Source of the DNA: Tillus elongatus
Taxonomy: Eukaryota > Arthropoda > Insecta > Coleoptera > Cleridae
Direction of reading: 5' to 3'
Assembly: GCA_964006375.1 (NCBI GenBank)
Contig: OZ023264.1
Coordinates: forward strand, 176,982,010-177,046,009
DNA: 64,000 nt
Both the position numbers and the translations under genes were made by a program. The notes under the pieces are model-generated. The model made no database searches. It had not been told where the DNA came from and saw only the letters and a list, made by a program, of their open reading frames with translations. Of the stretch, positions 1-11,109 are shown piece by piece (positions within the stretch are counted from its first letter, which is position 1; each line of letters starts with the position of its first letter).

Positions 1-109
1 CATGCATTATAATTTCGTGGTCGAAATTCCATACATTTAAGGTCAGCTCAGAACGGATACTGACCGGGGAATCCGTCTGTCTAATGAAAACAAATCATTG
101 TTTAATGTA

Positions 110-223
110 TTTCAATATAGCGGGTTTTCCTGGCTAACGAACTTATCCAAGCTACTGGCAAAAGAAAGGTACTCTCACCAAATTTGATCAAAATCGGCCG
201 ATTATTTTTTGAATTATCGGTCG

Positions 224-322
<99 letters not shown>

Positions 323-362
323 CACAGATCTCATTATTTTTTTTAATTCGCTAAAAAGAGCA
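110..362 (+). repeat. Family A repeat, microsatellite-cored copy
   Basis: The left arm runs from the TCCTGGCTAACGAACTTATC block to GAATTATCGGTCGG, then enters a TA tract at 227-321. A short right arm of the AACACAGATCTC type follows and ends at TTCGCTAAAAAG. The same arm order recurs at about 1909, 30360, 55290 and 56760, so the tract looks like part of the repeat unit. No coding potential; the open frames here are translated TA dinucleotides. Confidence 0.8.
227..321. repeat. (AT)n microsatellite
   Basis: Perfect AT dinucleotide tract of about 95 bp at the centre of a family A repeat. Confidence 0.95.
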
Positions 363-776
363 AAAAACATGGTTGTCTATTAAAAAAAACTTATGAAGAC
401 GTCATCATTCAGAAATAGGTGACGTCATAAATGTAATTTTTACGTAAGTTGGCAATGGAAAATATACAGTTGACCTGTCCGAGCGTTCTGTTAGCGAATT
501 AATTTACTGACAAGTAAGCTCGTGAGTAGCAAGTACGAATTAGTAATCTTACTGACACTGACCGAAATATTTTTTATAAATGTCAAAATCTGTTTGTTTT
601 TGCTTATTAGCTACCTGATTTAACTTCCAAATTTACTCTCAATCGTCGACAGTTAATTACTTTTAATGTTTTATACCATTTTAGAATCTCCATAAAACAG
701 GGAAGTTTTTGAAATTACCAGCCAGTAAATTTTACTGAAGTTTTTTTTTCAATGCGGAGGTTTATTCCAAATTTAA
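363..776. other. No gene recognised
   Basis: AT-rich sequence between a family A and a family B repeat. I see no coding region, RNA gene or repeat that I can match elsewhere in the window. Confidence 0.5.
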
Positions 777-779
777 AAA

Positions 780-1101
780 AATTCTGGACGCAGCAAGTGC
801 GTTATGGTAGTGAATTTTCATAAAAATGTTTTTAATAACAAATATTTGTGTTTTTTTAAGAAAGCAGGCATCAAATTTGGTTACCAGTATAACCTATATA
901 GTAAAAACAATGTGCCATGTTTCATCAAAATAACTTTATGGTGTGAAAATATACAAAAATTTCCAAAAGTAAACTTAAAGTGTTCCCGAAAAAACACGTT
1001 TCTTGGTCAACCTTATAGGTTAATAGCAAATTGAGCTGTTCAAATATGAAACATTTGATCAAAATTCGCTACCATAACGCACTTACTGCGTTCAGAATTT
1101 C
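780..1101. repeat. Family B foldback repeat (TIR GGACGCAG)
   Basis: The left end CTGGACGCAGCAAGTGCG at about 783 is matched in inverted orientation by CGCACTTACTGCGTTCAG near 1077-1095, giving a unit of roughly 320 bp. The interior holds the CATCAAATTTGGTTACCAG and CCTATATAGT blocks that recur in copies at 24567, 36175, 55566 and 63605. No coding sequence. It resembles a MITE or foldback element; I could not see a convincing target-site duplication. Confidence 0.75.
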
Positions 1102-1312
1102 TTTTGTTACAAACATGCATTATATTTCGATGGAAAATGCAAAAATGCAATAACATAAGGCGTGTTTGATTAAAAAATATATGAAACATTTGATCAAAAT
1201 TCGCTGCCATAACGCACTTGCTGCGTTCATAATTTCTTTTCTTACAAACGTGCATTATATTTCGATGGAAAATGCAAAAATGCAATAACATAAGGCGTGT
1301 TTGATTAAAAAA
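1044..1312. repeat. 134-bp tandem duplication
   Basis: Two adjacent copies of the family B right end plus its downstream block begin at GAAACATTTGATC, 1049 and 1183. They have a 134-bp period and only a few differences. Both contain CATAACGCACTT and GCGTGTTTGATT. Confidence 0.85.
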
Positions 1313-1900
1313 AAAAGGAAATTTGTATCACCAACGACTTATGGGCCACCCTGTGATTGTAGAAATATTATTTTAAGATGTAGCTCAAGACACCCTATAA
1401 TTAATATATACAAATTTTTTTCGTCTCTTATATAATAACGGATATATTGAGCTTTATTGATTTTTTACGAAAATTCGACAAAAATTGTATACCATTAAAT
1501 GATAAACTCTATAGCTAAGGCTACTTGTCAAGCATCAGAGAAAGGGTCTATTTGAAATGAATTTTCTGCAAATATTTTAGTAAAATGAAGGACAATGACG
1601 GTTGAAACTAAGACTTTAGGGTTTGTAAAACATCCTTCTTGAAACATTTTATTTCTATAGCCCGTATTAGATTCAAGTTATTTGCCTAAATGTTGCCAAT
1701 TTTGACATTTTAAATCGCCACTTTGACGTTTTGAGGAAAACCCCAATTTATTTTTCTTTAAATGCCTATAACTTTTTTGTCTTTTGAGCTACATAGCTAA
1801 ATTTTGGTAGGTAACTTACCTATAAGGATATAAACTGCATGCCAAATTTGGTTGCTCTTACTTTGTTGATTCCGGAGATATAATTTTTTTTTCGAAAGAA
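1313..1900. repeat. Family A/B internal modules
   Basis: Non-coding sequence made of blocks found at many other sites. These include CACCAACGACTTATGGGCC near 1330, GACACCCTATAATTAAT near 1388 and CATCAGAGAAAGGGTCTAT near 1534. The same order recurs at about 24970-25340 and 36560-37030. Confidence 0.65.
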
Positions 1901-1908
1901 AACGCAAA

Positions 1909-2071
1909 ATTTTCCGGGAAAACCTAGGCAGATTTTCCTGGCTAACGAACTTATCCAAGCTATTTGCAAAAGGAATTTTTTCACCAAATTTAATCAAAAT
2001 CGGGCCATTATTTTTTGAGTTATCGGTGTGATACATATATATATATATATATATATAAATATATATATATA

Positions 2072-2105
<34 letters not shown>

Positions 2106-2255
2106 AACATATAAAAATTGAAACTGACCTTGGATATGTTTTCTGGGGGGCCTAATTAGCGCTCATGTGAAGAAATTCTTTCAAAATTCAAAAGTCGGGA
2201 TCTCCTCATTAGTGAATTTTTTTTAAGAAAATTCACTAAAAATGGGGAAGCACAG
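1909..2255 (+). repeat. Family A repeat with interrupted TA core
   Basis: Left arm with GGCTAACGAACTTATCC, an AT-rich core at 2034-2105, then a right arm with AACTGACC and GCGCTCATG blocks. It ends in a hairpin formed by TTAGTGAATTTT and AAAATTCACTAA. The core is not pure TA: it is broken by regularly spaced AAATATA interruptions about 20 bp apart. Confidence 0.8.
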
Positions 2256-3149
2256 TAATTTTTTTCTTCAGATTTTCTAAATAATAACAAAATAGGTCAG
2301 ATTGATTCGATAACGCCATTCTTGAGGATTAACATGCACAGAAATCACATTCCGCAACAGTTTTTTTTTTGCATGTGGTGGGGCAAAATACCTTAAAATT
2401 TGACGATTTTCTTTTTTTTTCTTCATAAAATTGTCAATAACTTGAAAACCGTAAACTTTTTGATAAGATTATATAGGGTTATTCTGCAAGGGCTTGAGCT
2501 GTATCTTCGTGTGACGTTTGATTTACGACTTTTGGGACACCTGTATATTGAAACCCCGACTATGGGTTCTAGAGGTCCTAAGTCCACTCACATTTGAAGA
2601 ATTTTTTCAATAGCGCATTTCTAAAAAGCATTCATCAAAAAAGATACATAATTTTGAATGAAAACGCAGATTTTATGTTACGCATTGCTGTTACGTGTCC
2701 CACGAGGAAGAAATATACATGCAAACCCTAAAAATAACCTCTCTGGTGTACTTGTTGTTACCCAAAACAGTAGACAATTAACATTTGATTAACCAATTCC
2801 CAAGACACCGTTGTATTTTTAGTCGGCTTCATGGTTTTAATAACATATACTGTACTTTTCTATGTATGTAATTATAGGTATAATTTTGACTTTAATAGAT
2901 TCGCATGTTGACTAACTGTTGTTGACTCTCGGAGCTATACATTAAAACAATTAGTTGTAGAACAGGTCAAGGGATAAGATACCAAGTAGTATCCTCGTTC
3001 TACGGACTACAGTCTAGAGATAATTATTTAGATTTTTCTTATTGTGAGGTAACATAATACTTGCATGGGAAATAGGTACGTCATTGTCGACATAAAAACA
3101 AAAAACGACTACTCGCAGTCATTCATAGGCATTGGCGGCTCGTGTCTTA
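2256..3149. other. No gene recognised
   Basis: AT-rich sequence upstream of the hAT-like element. A 65-codon open frame at 2400-2597 has no recognisable domain. I see no repeat family or RNA gene here that I can support. Confidence 0.4.
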
Positions 3150-3157
3150 GAAAATAG

Positions 3158-3844
3158 TAGTGATGGGTCGTTATTTAACTGTCAGCTTTTTTTAAACGGT
3201 TACCGAGCCTTAACGGTAACCACCAGTTATCGATTTATAAAATTAACGGCTTAAAAAGTAACGCTTTTTACACTAAACTAGAATTCGGAGTCGTGTCTGT
3301 TTCAGTTCTACTGCAACTAGGTTCGATGAATAAACATCGGTTTTCATCGGCAAATGTTATTTAATCATTTAACGGGATGAATAGCCTTGAGATTGGGAAT
3401 GCTCGCTCTCGCTCACAGATTTAGGAACGTAGGATTTTCGGTACAATAAAACGGTTTAATTTAAATTTTAACTTTAACCGGTTGTTGATGGGGATACGGC
3501 ATACGGACACTACTACACAGAGTTATTCTGTTAAACTGAGAAGCTGTTATTTTTGAAACAGTTGAGTTTCCCACTAGTATGTAAAGCCAAATATTTAATA
3601 ATAAAAAATGTTGGGTGAAAAGATGAATTTCTGTAAAAACGTGTTATTACTTTCACTGTAGACAACGCAAAATAGGGTTATTTCACGTGAAATTAAAGTA
3701 CTTATTTATTTAAATTTATATACATTACCTAAGAAAACAGTTAACACGTCATTTTCGTTTGTCTGATAATAGTTATCAAATTGATAAAAAAATATAATGA
3801 TACATTTTTTTATATCTATATACATTTAAATATAAAAAATTAAA

Positions 3845-3933
<89 letters not shown>

Positions 3934-4759
3934 CACAGGGTGATTCTTTGGAGAAAAATAAGGGGTGTCTTTTTATTAAGTTTTTCTTGAAACCCTTTCT
4001 CCTCCAAGTTACAGCCCTTTGAAATTTTTGAAACTAATTTTAAAACGAATATTAAAATAAGTAAATAAACAATTAATACTATATATATCTTCCAATTTTT
4101 TTTAAACTCAAAGTCAATTTTTTATACTGTTGGCTGTTGTTTGCACAGTTTTTAAAAGTGGACTGGTAAAGATGACCAGTGAACCGAAAATGTAACTAGA
4201 TATAGAGATCTTTCTAAGAAAGAATAAAAGCATAATGTAATAACAAACCATATGTACAGAATAAAGGCAAATTTCTTTACCGAAATTTTATGAGCTGCGT
4301 TATGTTATGGTGTGTAGCAATAAAAGTTCTAACGTCTAACGTCCCAAGACGTGATAAATAATGATATTTATTGATTCTTGCTGTGGCATTGACATTTACG
4401 TAAAGACCCCTCATAAAATAAATTTGTTAGAAATGACTAGTTTATAATTCCTAAAACATCTAAGTAAATACTAATATAAGACTCCTTTCTGATTTCTAAA
4501 AGTTTCACTTCAGAGTGGCAAAAGATTTACGACACGCTTATTATAATTTCTTAACCCTTTCTTTCCTTTTCATATCGACAAAATTTGAGATTTATACACT
4601 ACGTGAAATAACGCTCTCGCTCACAGCTTTGGGAATGTAGGATACTATCGATCGACTATCCAGTTTAAAATAACTGAAGCCGTTATTTTCAATGGTTATT
4701 ATTAAATAACGTTAACGGCTTCAACTGTTAACAGAAAATAACCGTTTTTCCCATCACTA
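3158..4759. mobile_element. hAT-like non-autonomous DNA transposon, 1.6 kb
   Basis: The ends are TAGTGATGGG (3158-3167) and CCCATCACTA (4750-4759), a perfect 10-bp terminal inverted repeat. They are flanked by an identical 8-bp duplication GAAAATAG at 3150-3157 and 4760-4767. An 8-bp TSD with a TAGTGATGGG-type end is characteristic of the hAT superfamily. The interior has no transposase-like frame. It contains two related subterminal blocks with CTCTCGCTCACAG (near 3405 and 4612) and a TA tract at 3848-3934, so it is a non-autonomous or gutted copy that depended on a transposase elsewhere. Confidence 0.85.
3848..3934. repeat. (AT)n microsatellite
   Basis: TA tract inside the hAT-like element. 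It is followed by ACACAGGGTGATTC, a short block whose inverse GAATCACCCTGTACA recurs near 16508. Confidence 0.9.
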
Positions 4760-4949
4760 GAAAATAGAGAACATAAATCATATCATTACAATCTTCAGGC
4801 GATGTCGTCTAGTCGTCGTAACCATAAGTCTATACCCTCAGGAGCTAGTTTCATTTCTATCTACACTTCATCAATTGCGCCGGCTTTTGCAAAGTTTTCC
4901 TATTTAATTAAACAGTTCATGAAAGGCAGACATCATGAACATCCCAAGA

Positions 4950-6110
4950 GAATCAACACGTAACATTTCCTCGGAGGAACCAGGGCTTTTGAGTGGCTGA
5001 AGAGGTTTTCTGTGTACGTGGAATAAATAATTCCATGCCAGCTTGGATAATTGCGGTGATGTTTTGTGAGATATCAGAGGGGTCAGGATGAGAGAAGCAG
5101 ACAGACGCCCATGGAAATGAGGAAACGTAATCCCCCATTTCGTCCCAGTTCGGGGAGTTGTAGTGCCAAACGATACGTGGGTGTGATGACTGTGTGACCT
5201 CGGGTTGCAATGCGCAGAAAGCAGTGACTATGCCGTGGTCTGAGCGACCAAGGGGGGCGGTGACTGATGTCTTATAGCATTCAGGTTTTGTAGTAAGAAG
5301 GAGATCCAAGGGATTTGGGCTGTGTGTTGGGATGCGAGGAAAGTAAGTAGGTTGCTGATCCATATTGGCTTAAGAATTGCTGACTGCAAAGGCCTCCCCT
5401 GCTCTCCCTTGTGGATCGGTTTTGAAGACCCTAGCCATTCCTTGTTATGGACATTGAAGTCACCAATAATAGTGACCTCGGAGGAAAGATATTCAGAAAT
5501 TAGATGGTCGGTTTTTTCTGAAAGGTAGTCTAAGAGCTGGACAAAGTTGTTATCAGAAGGTGACCGGTAAATGCAACAGATGAATTTAATTGCAGTCCTG
5601 AGATAGAGTTTCTTCCAAATTATGTCTTTTCTTCCAGCTTCTAAATTGGGGAGTCTGGTACAGGGTAGATTGCTACGGACCTATGCGCACACGCCTCCAT
5701 GCAATCCAAAGGAAGTAAGGAGCTCATACCCGGGGAAATTAGGGTGATTATTGGCTGTTTTGGCACTGATTTGGGTTTCGGTGAAGAAGAGGAGTTGGGG
5801 CCTATTAGCCTGGAGAAAATGGTGGACGGAGTTCAGGATATAATTTTGGCCACATATATTCGAGAAGGATATGTTAAATCTTGATGCCGGCGCCCCCCTA
5901 CACACCGCTACTCCGGAGGGGTATTTTATCTCCGGAATCTTTTATACAAGGAGGAGCCATCATCATTTTTGTTTATAAGGGAAACCGACTCGTACACCAA
6001 AACCAGAAACGTCCATTGGGACTTCACCGGTCCGTTGATGTAAGGGGTGGTACCTCCTCGGGGGTGAAAAAAATCCTTTACTATCGTACCAACTACCAAA
6101 AGCAAAATCA
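4950..6110 (-). mobile_element. LINE copy J1 (Jockey/CR1-like), 5' portion
   Basis: Read on the minus strand, this is the 5' leader and endonuclease region of the same LINE as J2. The shared leader holds the GGTACCACC and GGAGCCATCATCATTTTTG blocks. It is cut off near 4965, after the conserved TQKPWF region, so RT and the 3' end are missing. J1 lies head-to-head with J2, whose 5' end is about 0.5 kb away. Confidence 0.85.
4953..5905 (-). pseudogene. APE-type endonuclease domain of LINE J1, broken
   Basis: Translations in several frames give an AP-endonuclease-like (exo_endo_phos) domain. The N-terminal segment contains LLFFTETQI, where the Glu is the expected metal ligand. A middle segment has GDFNVHNKEW, and a C-terminal segment of about 130 residues has LGRSDHG with the catalytic Asp-His. 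In active LINEs this domain nicks target DNA to prime reverse transcription. Here a stop after the GGVCA segment and frame changes separate the pieces, and the protein ends before RT. Family placement (Jockey/CR1 group) is by motif recall, not by alignment. Confidence 0.8.
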
Positions 6111-6283
6111 AACAAACATAATAATTTTTTATATGTATGTAATTTCATATTCCAATTATTATTATTTCTTGAACCATTTTAAGCCACACTTTCTCTTTCA
6201 AATTTTTGAAGGAGGGTTTGCAATGGAAACAATAGTTATTTAGAAAAATTATCCGGATACATGTATTTAGAATACATTTTGCA
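6111..6283. other. Spacer between the head-to-head LINEs
   Basis: AT-rich sequence between the leader of J1 and the duplicated tRNA-like segment. Nothing else recognised. Confidence 0.4.
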
Positions 6284-6500
6284 AGTAAAAGTATCCGAAC
6301 CCAGCTCTGTCGTACGGGATTCGAATCCACGACCCTATACACCGAATTATAAAGGTTACTCGCCCTGTATAAAAATTATGGCCCTGTGATTGAATTAAAT
6401 GCCCTGTTAGTTTAACAAAATAATAATGATTATTGTCATTTGCGAATTTTGATTTATATAATTGTATTTCCACACAAATAAGATGACTTTTAGGGAAAAT
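6284..6500 (-). repeat. Flank repeat, copy 1 (tRNA-like B-box)
   Basis: About 200 bp beginning AAAGTATCCGAACCCAGCTC is repeated in the same orientation at 9683-9905, so LINE J2 sits between two direct copies. On the minus strand it holds GGATTCGAATCC, similar to a pol III B-box (T-arm), next to GTCGT/ACGAC pairing. I see no convincing A-box or full cloverleaf, so this is at most a tRNA-derived or SINE-like segment. Confidence 0.5.
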
Positions 6501-6769
6501 AAAGTAACCGTTTCTTGTATCCGGTATCCGGACGCCATTGCTGGTATACGTATCCGATATCCGGATATAGTTCACCAGTATTTGGTATGTGGTAGTGGAC
6601 TTTACGTGATAGTAAAGGATTTTTTCACGCCCGAGGAGGTACCACTCCTTACATCAAGGGGCCGGTAAGCCCCAACGGACGTTTCCGGTTCTGAGGTATG
6701 AGTCGCTTTCCCTTATAAACAAAAATGATGATGGCTCCTCCTTGTACTCCGGGAGAGGGGTGTGCAGGG

Positions 6770-7860
6770 GGCGCCGGCATCAAGATTTAACATATCCTTC
6801 TCGAATATATGTGGCCTAAATTCTAACCTGAACTCCGTCCACTATTTCCTCCAGGCTAATAGGCCCCAGCTCCTGTTCCTCACCTAAAACCAAATCAGTG
6901 CCAAAACAGCCACTAATCACCTTAATTTCCCGGGGTATGAGCTCCTTACTTCCTTTATATGGAGGTGTGTGCGCATACGTCCGTAGCAATCTACCCTGCA
7001 CCAGATTCTCCAATTTAGAAGCTGGAAGAAAAGACATACTTTGGTATACAATTGAAACTCTCTCTCAGGGCTGCAACTAAATTCATCTGTTGCATTTACC
7101 GATCACCTTCTCACAACAACTTTGTCCAGCTCTTCGACTACCTTTCTCAAAAAACCGACCATATGATTTCTGAATATCGTTCCTCCGGGGTCACTATTCT
7201 TGGTGACTTTAATGTCAATAATAAGGAATGGGTAGAATCTTAAAAAACCGAACCACAAGGGAGAGAAGTGGATGCCTTTGCAGTTAGCAATTCTTTACCC
7301 AATATGGTTCAGCAATCTACTTACTTTCCTCGTATCCCAACACACAGCTCAAATCCCTTGGATCTCCTTCTTACTACAAAACCTGAATGCTATAACACAT
7401 CAGTCACCGCCACCCTTGGTCGCTCAGACCACGGCATGGTCACTGCTTCCTGCGCAATGCAACCCGAGGTCACACAGTCATCACACCCACGTATCGTTTG
7501 GCACTACAACTCCGCGAACTGGGACGAAATGCGAGATTACTTTTCCTCATTTCCATGGGCGTCTGTCTGCTTCTCTCATCCTGACCCCTCTGATATCTCA
7601 CAAAACGTCACCGAAATCATCCAAGCTTGCATGAAATTATTTATTCCACGTACACAGAAAACCTCTTCAGCCACTCAAAAGCCCTGGTTCTATAGATCCT
7701 GTGACAAGGCCAGACTTGTAAAGGTCAAAGCTCACAAAACGCTTCTACACAATCCCAGTCAAGAAAACCGTCAAGCATATAACAACGCAAGAAACTGCTA
7801 TGTCCGCATTCTTTCTGAGGCAAAAAACTCGTTTAATAACCACATCAAAAAAAAGTCCTC
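6770..7860 (+). pseudogene. J2 endonuclease domain, broken
   Basis: Starting near the APASRFN leader, the frame reads NICGLNSNLN and then LLFLT followed by a stop. In J1 that position encodes the catalytic Glu of TETQI, so J2 lost a metal ligand through the GAA-to-TAA change. A small deletion follows near 6958. The remainder reads LGDFNVNNKEW at about 7199-7233. After a stop comes a 270-codon frame (7268-8080) with LGRSDHG, the conserved WHYNSANWDEMRDYF segment and a Lys/Asn-rich linker. The domain would nick target DNA, but this copy cannot be functional. Confidence 0.85.
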
Positions 7861-8079
7861 TCAATCTCCAACGGCAGCAAACCCTTCTGGACTCTTGCTA
7901 AATCTATTGAGAATAATTTCTGCAAGAGCACGTTCCTACCTCTTGTTTCAGGGGATGAAATTGTTTCTACCGCCCTGGGCAAGGCTGAACTTTTTGCTTC
8001 GTTGTTCGCCGGCAATTCTACTCTCAACCCACTTCCGAATGTTCAAGCACAAACAGTCCCCAATGTCGCGGATAAAATG

Positions 8080-8840
8080 ACGGATATCATTTTTAAAACA
8101 GGTACGAAAGATTTTATCTTCTCTTAATACCAGGAAAGCCTCTGGCCTTGACGAGACCCCAGCAATTGTTCTCAAAAAATGCGCACCAGAACTTGATCCT
8201 GTCCTGACTCGTCCTGACTCATCTTACAAGAGGCATTTTCCCTAGTAACTGAAAAACAGCTCGAATACAACCCGTCCCCAAGAAAGGATCCAAAGCGCTT
8301 CCTAACAACTACAGGCCTATTTCTCTCCTTTCAGTCGCCTCTGAAGTGATAGAAAAATATATAAACACCGAATTACAAAATTTTCTTGAAAAACACAATC
8401 TAATCCACGACAGACAGTATGGATTCCGTCAGCGCATATTAACTGCCGACCTCCTTTCCTTTGTCACCCATGCTTGGAACAAGTGTATGGAACTACAAGG
8501 TGAATCCCAGATTGTTGCTCTAGACATATCCAAAGCATTGGACCAGGTCTGGCACGCAGCGCTGCTTAATAAACCTCCGGCCTATCGCCTACCACCAAAA
8601 CTCTGTACCTGGACAGCAAATTTCCTCTCCAACCGGAGCATTTCTATTGTCGTGGATGGCTATTCCTCTAAACTGTATCCAATTAATGCAGGAGTCCCTC
8701 AAGGTTCAGCTTTAGCCTCTATTTTGTTTCTTCTCCACACCAATGACCTCCTCTCTAGCCATCCAACTCAGTTCACAGTTACGCGGATGACAGCACCCTC
8801 CACTCAAATATACAATATTCTAAGCCTGTCTCTTTAGCCC
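8080..8840 (+). pseudogene. J2 reverse transcriptase domain, broken
   Basis: Fragments in order: the TRKASGLDE motif near 8128, the NYRPISLLSV fingers region near 8310, then a 163-codon frame (8346-8837). That frame has QYGFRQ, VALDISKALDQVW (motif A; F replaced by L) and AGVPQGSAL (motif B). The YADDST catalytic box (motif C) is present at about 8778 but lies in another frame from motifs A and B, so a frameshift separates the catalytic residues. The enzyme would copy LINE RNA at the nicked target. Confidence 0.85.
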
Positions 8841-8846
8841 AACTAG

Positions 8847-9594
8847 ATGAGGATCGCAGACTCATGGAGGGTTCTGTCTCTGTGGATCTCCAAAAAAATA
8901 TTAGACTGGGGAAGTAGAAATCTTGTACAATTCAACTCCACCAAATCTAAGTCTTGCTTTCTATCTCATAAGAGATACACCGGCCCTAGACCCATCACAA
9001 TGACCAAACAAGTTATTCAAAGTAATGAGTCCTTTTCACTTGTTGGCATTTCTGTGGGTCGAAATCTCAATTGGCACCAACATGTCACATCAATTGCAGA
9101 AGCGGCTGCTAAGAAATTAGGTTTCCTCTTCCGGGCTCGCAAATACTTTTCACCAGCCAATCTCTATACCTTATATACTTCACAAATGAGGCCAAACCTC
9201 GAACACTGCTCCCACATCTGGGGTGCCGCTGCCGCTTCTACACTCGCTATCCTGGACTCTATTCCAGAAGAGAGCTATACGCCTCATCGGTGACCCTACC
9301 CTCACACAAAGGCTGCCATCCCTTGCCCACCTACGCGTCGTTGGTGACCTATCTCTCTTTTATAGATATCTGCAGGGACACTGTTCAGAGGAGCTTTCTT
9401 CCATAATTCCTCCACCTGCTGCCCTCAACAGATCTACCAGGGGAACAGAGCGAATGCACCCTTTTACTGCCCAGGTCACCAGACATAGAACATCTTGTTA
9501 TGCCCGCTCTTTTGTCTCGAGGAATTCCAAGTTGTGGAATTCCTTGCCGAGACATGTTTTTTCTTCTCCTCCGAACCTTCAAGTCCAGAATTAA
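8847..9594 (+). pseudogene. J2 C-terminal (thumb/tail) region, broken
   Basis: Two overlapping frames (8847-9293 and 9223-9594) encode the conserved tail: VIQSNESFSLVGISV, LNWHQH, the RPNLEHCSHIWGA block, RAIRLIGDP and SKLWNSLP. The frame changes around 9265 at ILDSI. The same tail is found in J4 (45884) and J5 (60755). The SKLWNSLP region near the 3' end is typical of Jockey/CR1-like ORF2 proteins. Confidence 0.85.
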
Positions 9595-9682
9595 CAAGTT
9601 GCCTCTTTCCACCTTGTCGACACCCACGGTACGATAGTATTTAGGCTGTGAGCCCTCGTGATGTGTTGTTGAAATTAAAAAA

Positions 9683-9905
9683 AAAAGTATCCGAACCCAG
9701 CTCTGTCGTACGGGATTCGAATCCACGACCCTATACACCGATTTCTAAAGGTTACTAGCCTCGCGAACTCGGCCTGTCTAAAAATTATGACGATGTGATT
9801 GGATTAAATGCCCTGTTGGGTTAACAAAATAATAATAATTAATTATTATTTGCGAATTTTAATTTATTTGATAGTATTTACACACAAATTAGATGATTTT
9901 AAGAG
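9683..9905 (-). repeat. Flank repeat, copy 2
   Basis: Direct repeat of 6284-6500, starting at AAAGTATCCGAACCCAGCTC right after the A-run of J2. It is slightly longer than copy 1, with an extra CGCGAACTCGG segment near 9762. Confidence 0.75.
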
Positions 9906-11027
9906 AAAATAATAAAATAACAAACAAAAGAAAATTTGTTGTGCTACACGGCCGCCTCTGTCTTCAGCATTTTATACAGGTAAATATATACAATGAATAA
10001 ACTGAACTTGACATGCAACTTAAAGTAATTGCCACATTCAACAACCGAATGAGATATCAAAGAAACTTCTGAAAAAGTTGATTGTCTTGTGTCCTCAGTT
10101 TTCGATTTTGGACGTGATGTTCAATGACCCCTTTGTAGCTTCCAACTCTGATTGCTTGTAATTCGACATTATGAGGCAGATAAGAAAACAGCATCTCCTG
10201 ACAATGCGTTCTTTTAAAATGTTCAGTTTAATTCTACATTGTATACTATTATGTTGTCGGTGTACAATTTTTATCATTACTTTGTAATTGTGGCTTAGGA
10301 AGGACAGCTGTTAATTTGTAAAATGACATTGCGCAGAGAGAAAACTCAAGAGAAAATCGAACAAGAGAACGAAGAAATTACGATTTCATAGCGGTCAGTA
10401 AAAGAATGTTATTATAACAGCCTGCAAAAATGAGATTCCAACCGTAATAAAGCTGAGTTTATGGCCAGCGTTTACAGACATAACTTTGATAATGACATTC
10501 GACATTCGCTCTAAATGCAAGAGTTGAAATTATAACAATTTTACATGTCTTTCTTAATCATAATTAGAAAATACTGGTTTAATTAGAAAATAATGGTTGA
10601 GACACTTACACTAGACGCAGCCAGCATTTTTTGTGCTCACTAACCGTCCTCTGCAACTAACGCAGTAACTTGAGGAAGGGTTTTCTTCTTTTTTTTACAG
10701 GCTTTAAAACATGAGGAGGTACCCAAATTCGACACATAAGTTTGTTTTTTTAAGATATTTCAAAAAATAATGGGCTGATTTTAATGATTTTTTTAAATAC
10801 CTTTCTTTTGTAAGTGGCTTGGATAAGTTTGTTAGCCAGAAAAATAAAACCAGTTTTTTCCAAAAAAAAATTTGGGTTTCCCAGCACCTTCGAAACTAAT
10901 GAAACTATAGCAATCAAGTTTGATACAACGGTTTCTGTTATAAAATTCTCTTTGATGTCATGTTAGTCTGTGTTATCTTTAAACATCTATTTCAGTTCGA
11001 TGATAACTTTATCTGGATAGTTTTGAT

Positions 11028-11033
<6 letters not shown>
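9906..11033. other. Mostly unassigned; family A left arm at 10725-10880
   Basis: No gene recognised. Near 10725-10880 the inverted family A left arm is visible (GGCTTGGATAAGTTTGTTAG). The 60-codon open frame on the minus strand at 10095-10277 has no recognisable features. Confidence 0.5.

Positions 11034-11106
<73 letters not shown>
11034..11106. repeat. (AT)n microsatellite, left flank of PLE-1
   Basis: Perfect TA tract that runs directly into the 5'-truncated Penelope-like element. A second TA tract starts at its 3' end. Confidence 0.95.
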
Positions 11107-11107
<1 letters not shown>

Positions 11108-11109
11108 CA

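Larger units (their letters stand above)
6590..9687 (+). mobile_element. LINE copy J2 (Jockey/CR1-like), near full length
   Basis: About 3.1 kb with leader, endonuclease, reverse transcriptase, C-terminal domain and a 3' end. The end reads ATAGTATTTAGGCTGTGAGC and is followed by a short A-run at 9678-9687. The leader is shared with J1 and the 3' end with J4 and J5. It is the most complete copy in the window but carries many stops and frameshifts. No RNase H domain is visible, which fits this LINE group. The flanking 200-bp direct repeats are too long to be a target-site duplication. Confidence 0.88.

Noticed and set aside
6284..9905. The 200-bp repeats as LTRs of a retrotransposon
   Set aside because: The sequence between them is a LINE with its own leader and A-run; there are no TG..CA ends, primer site or gag/pol of LTR type.
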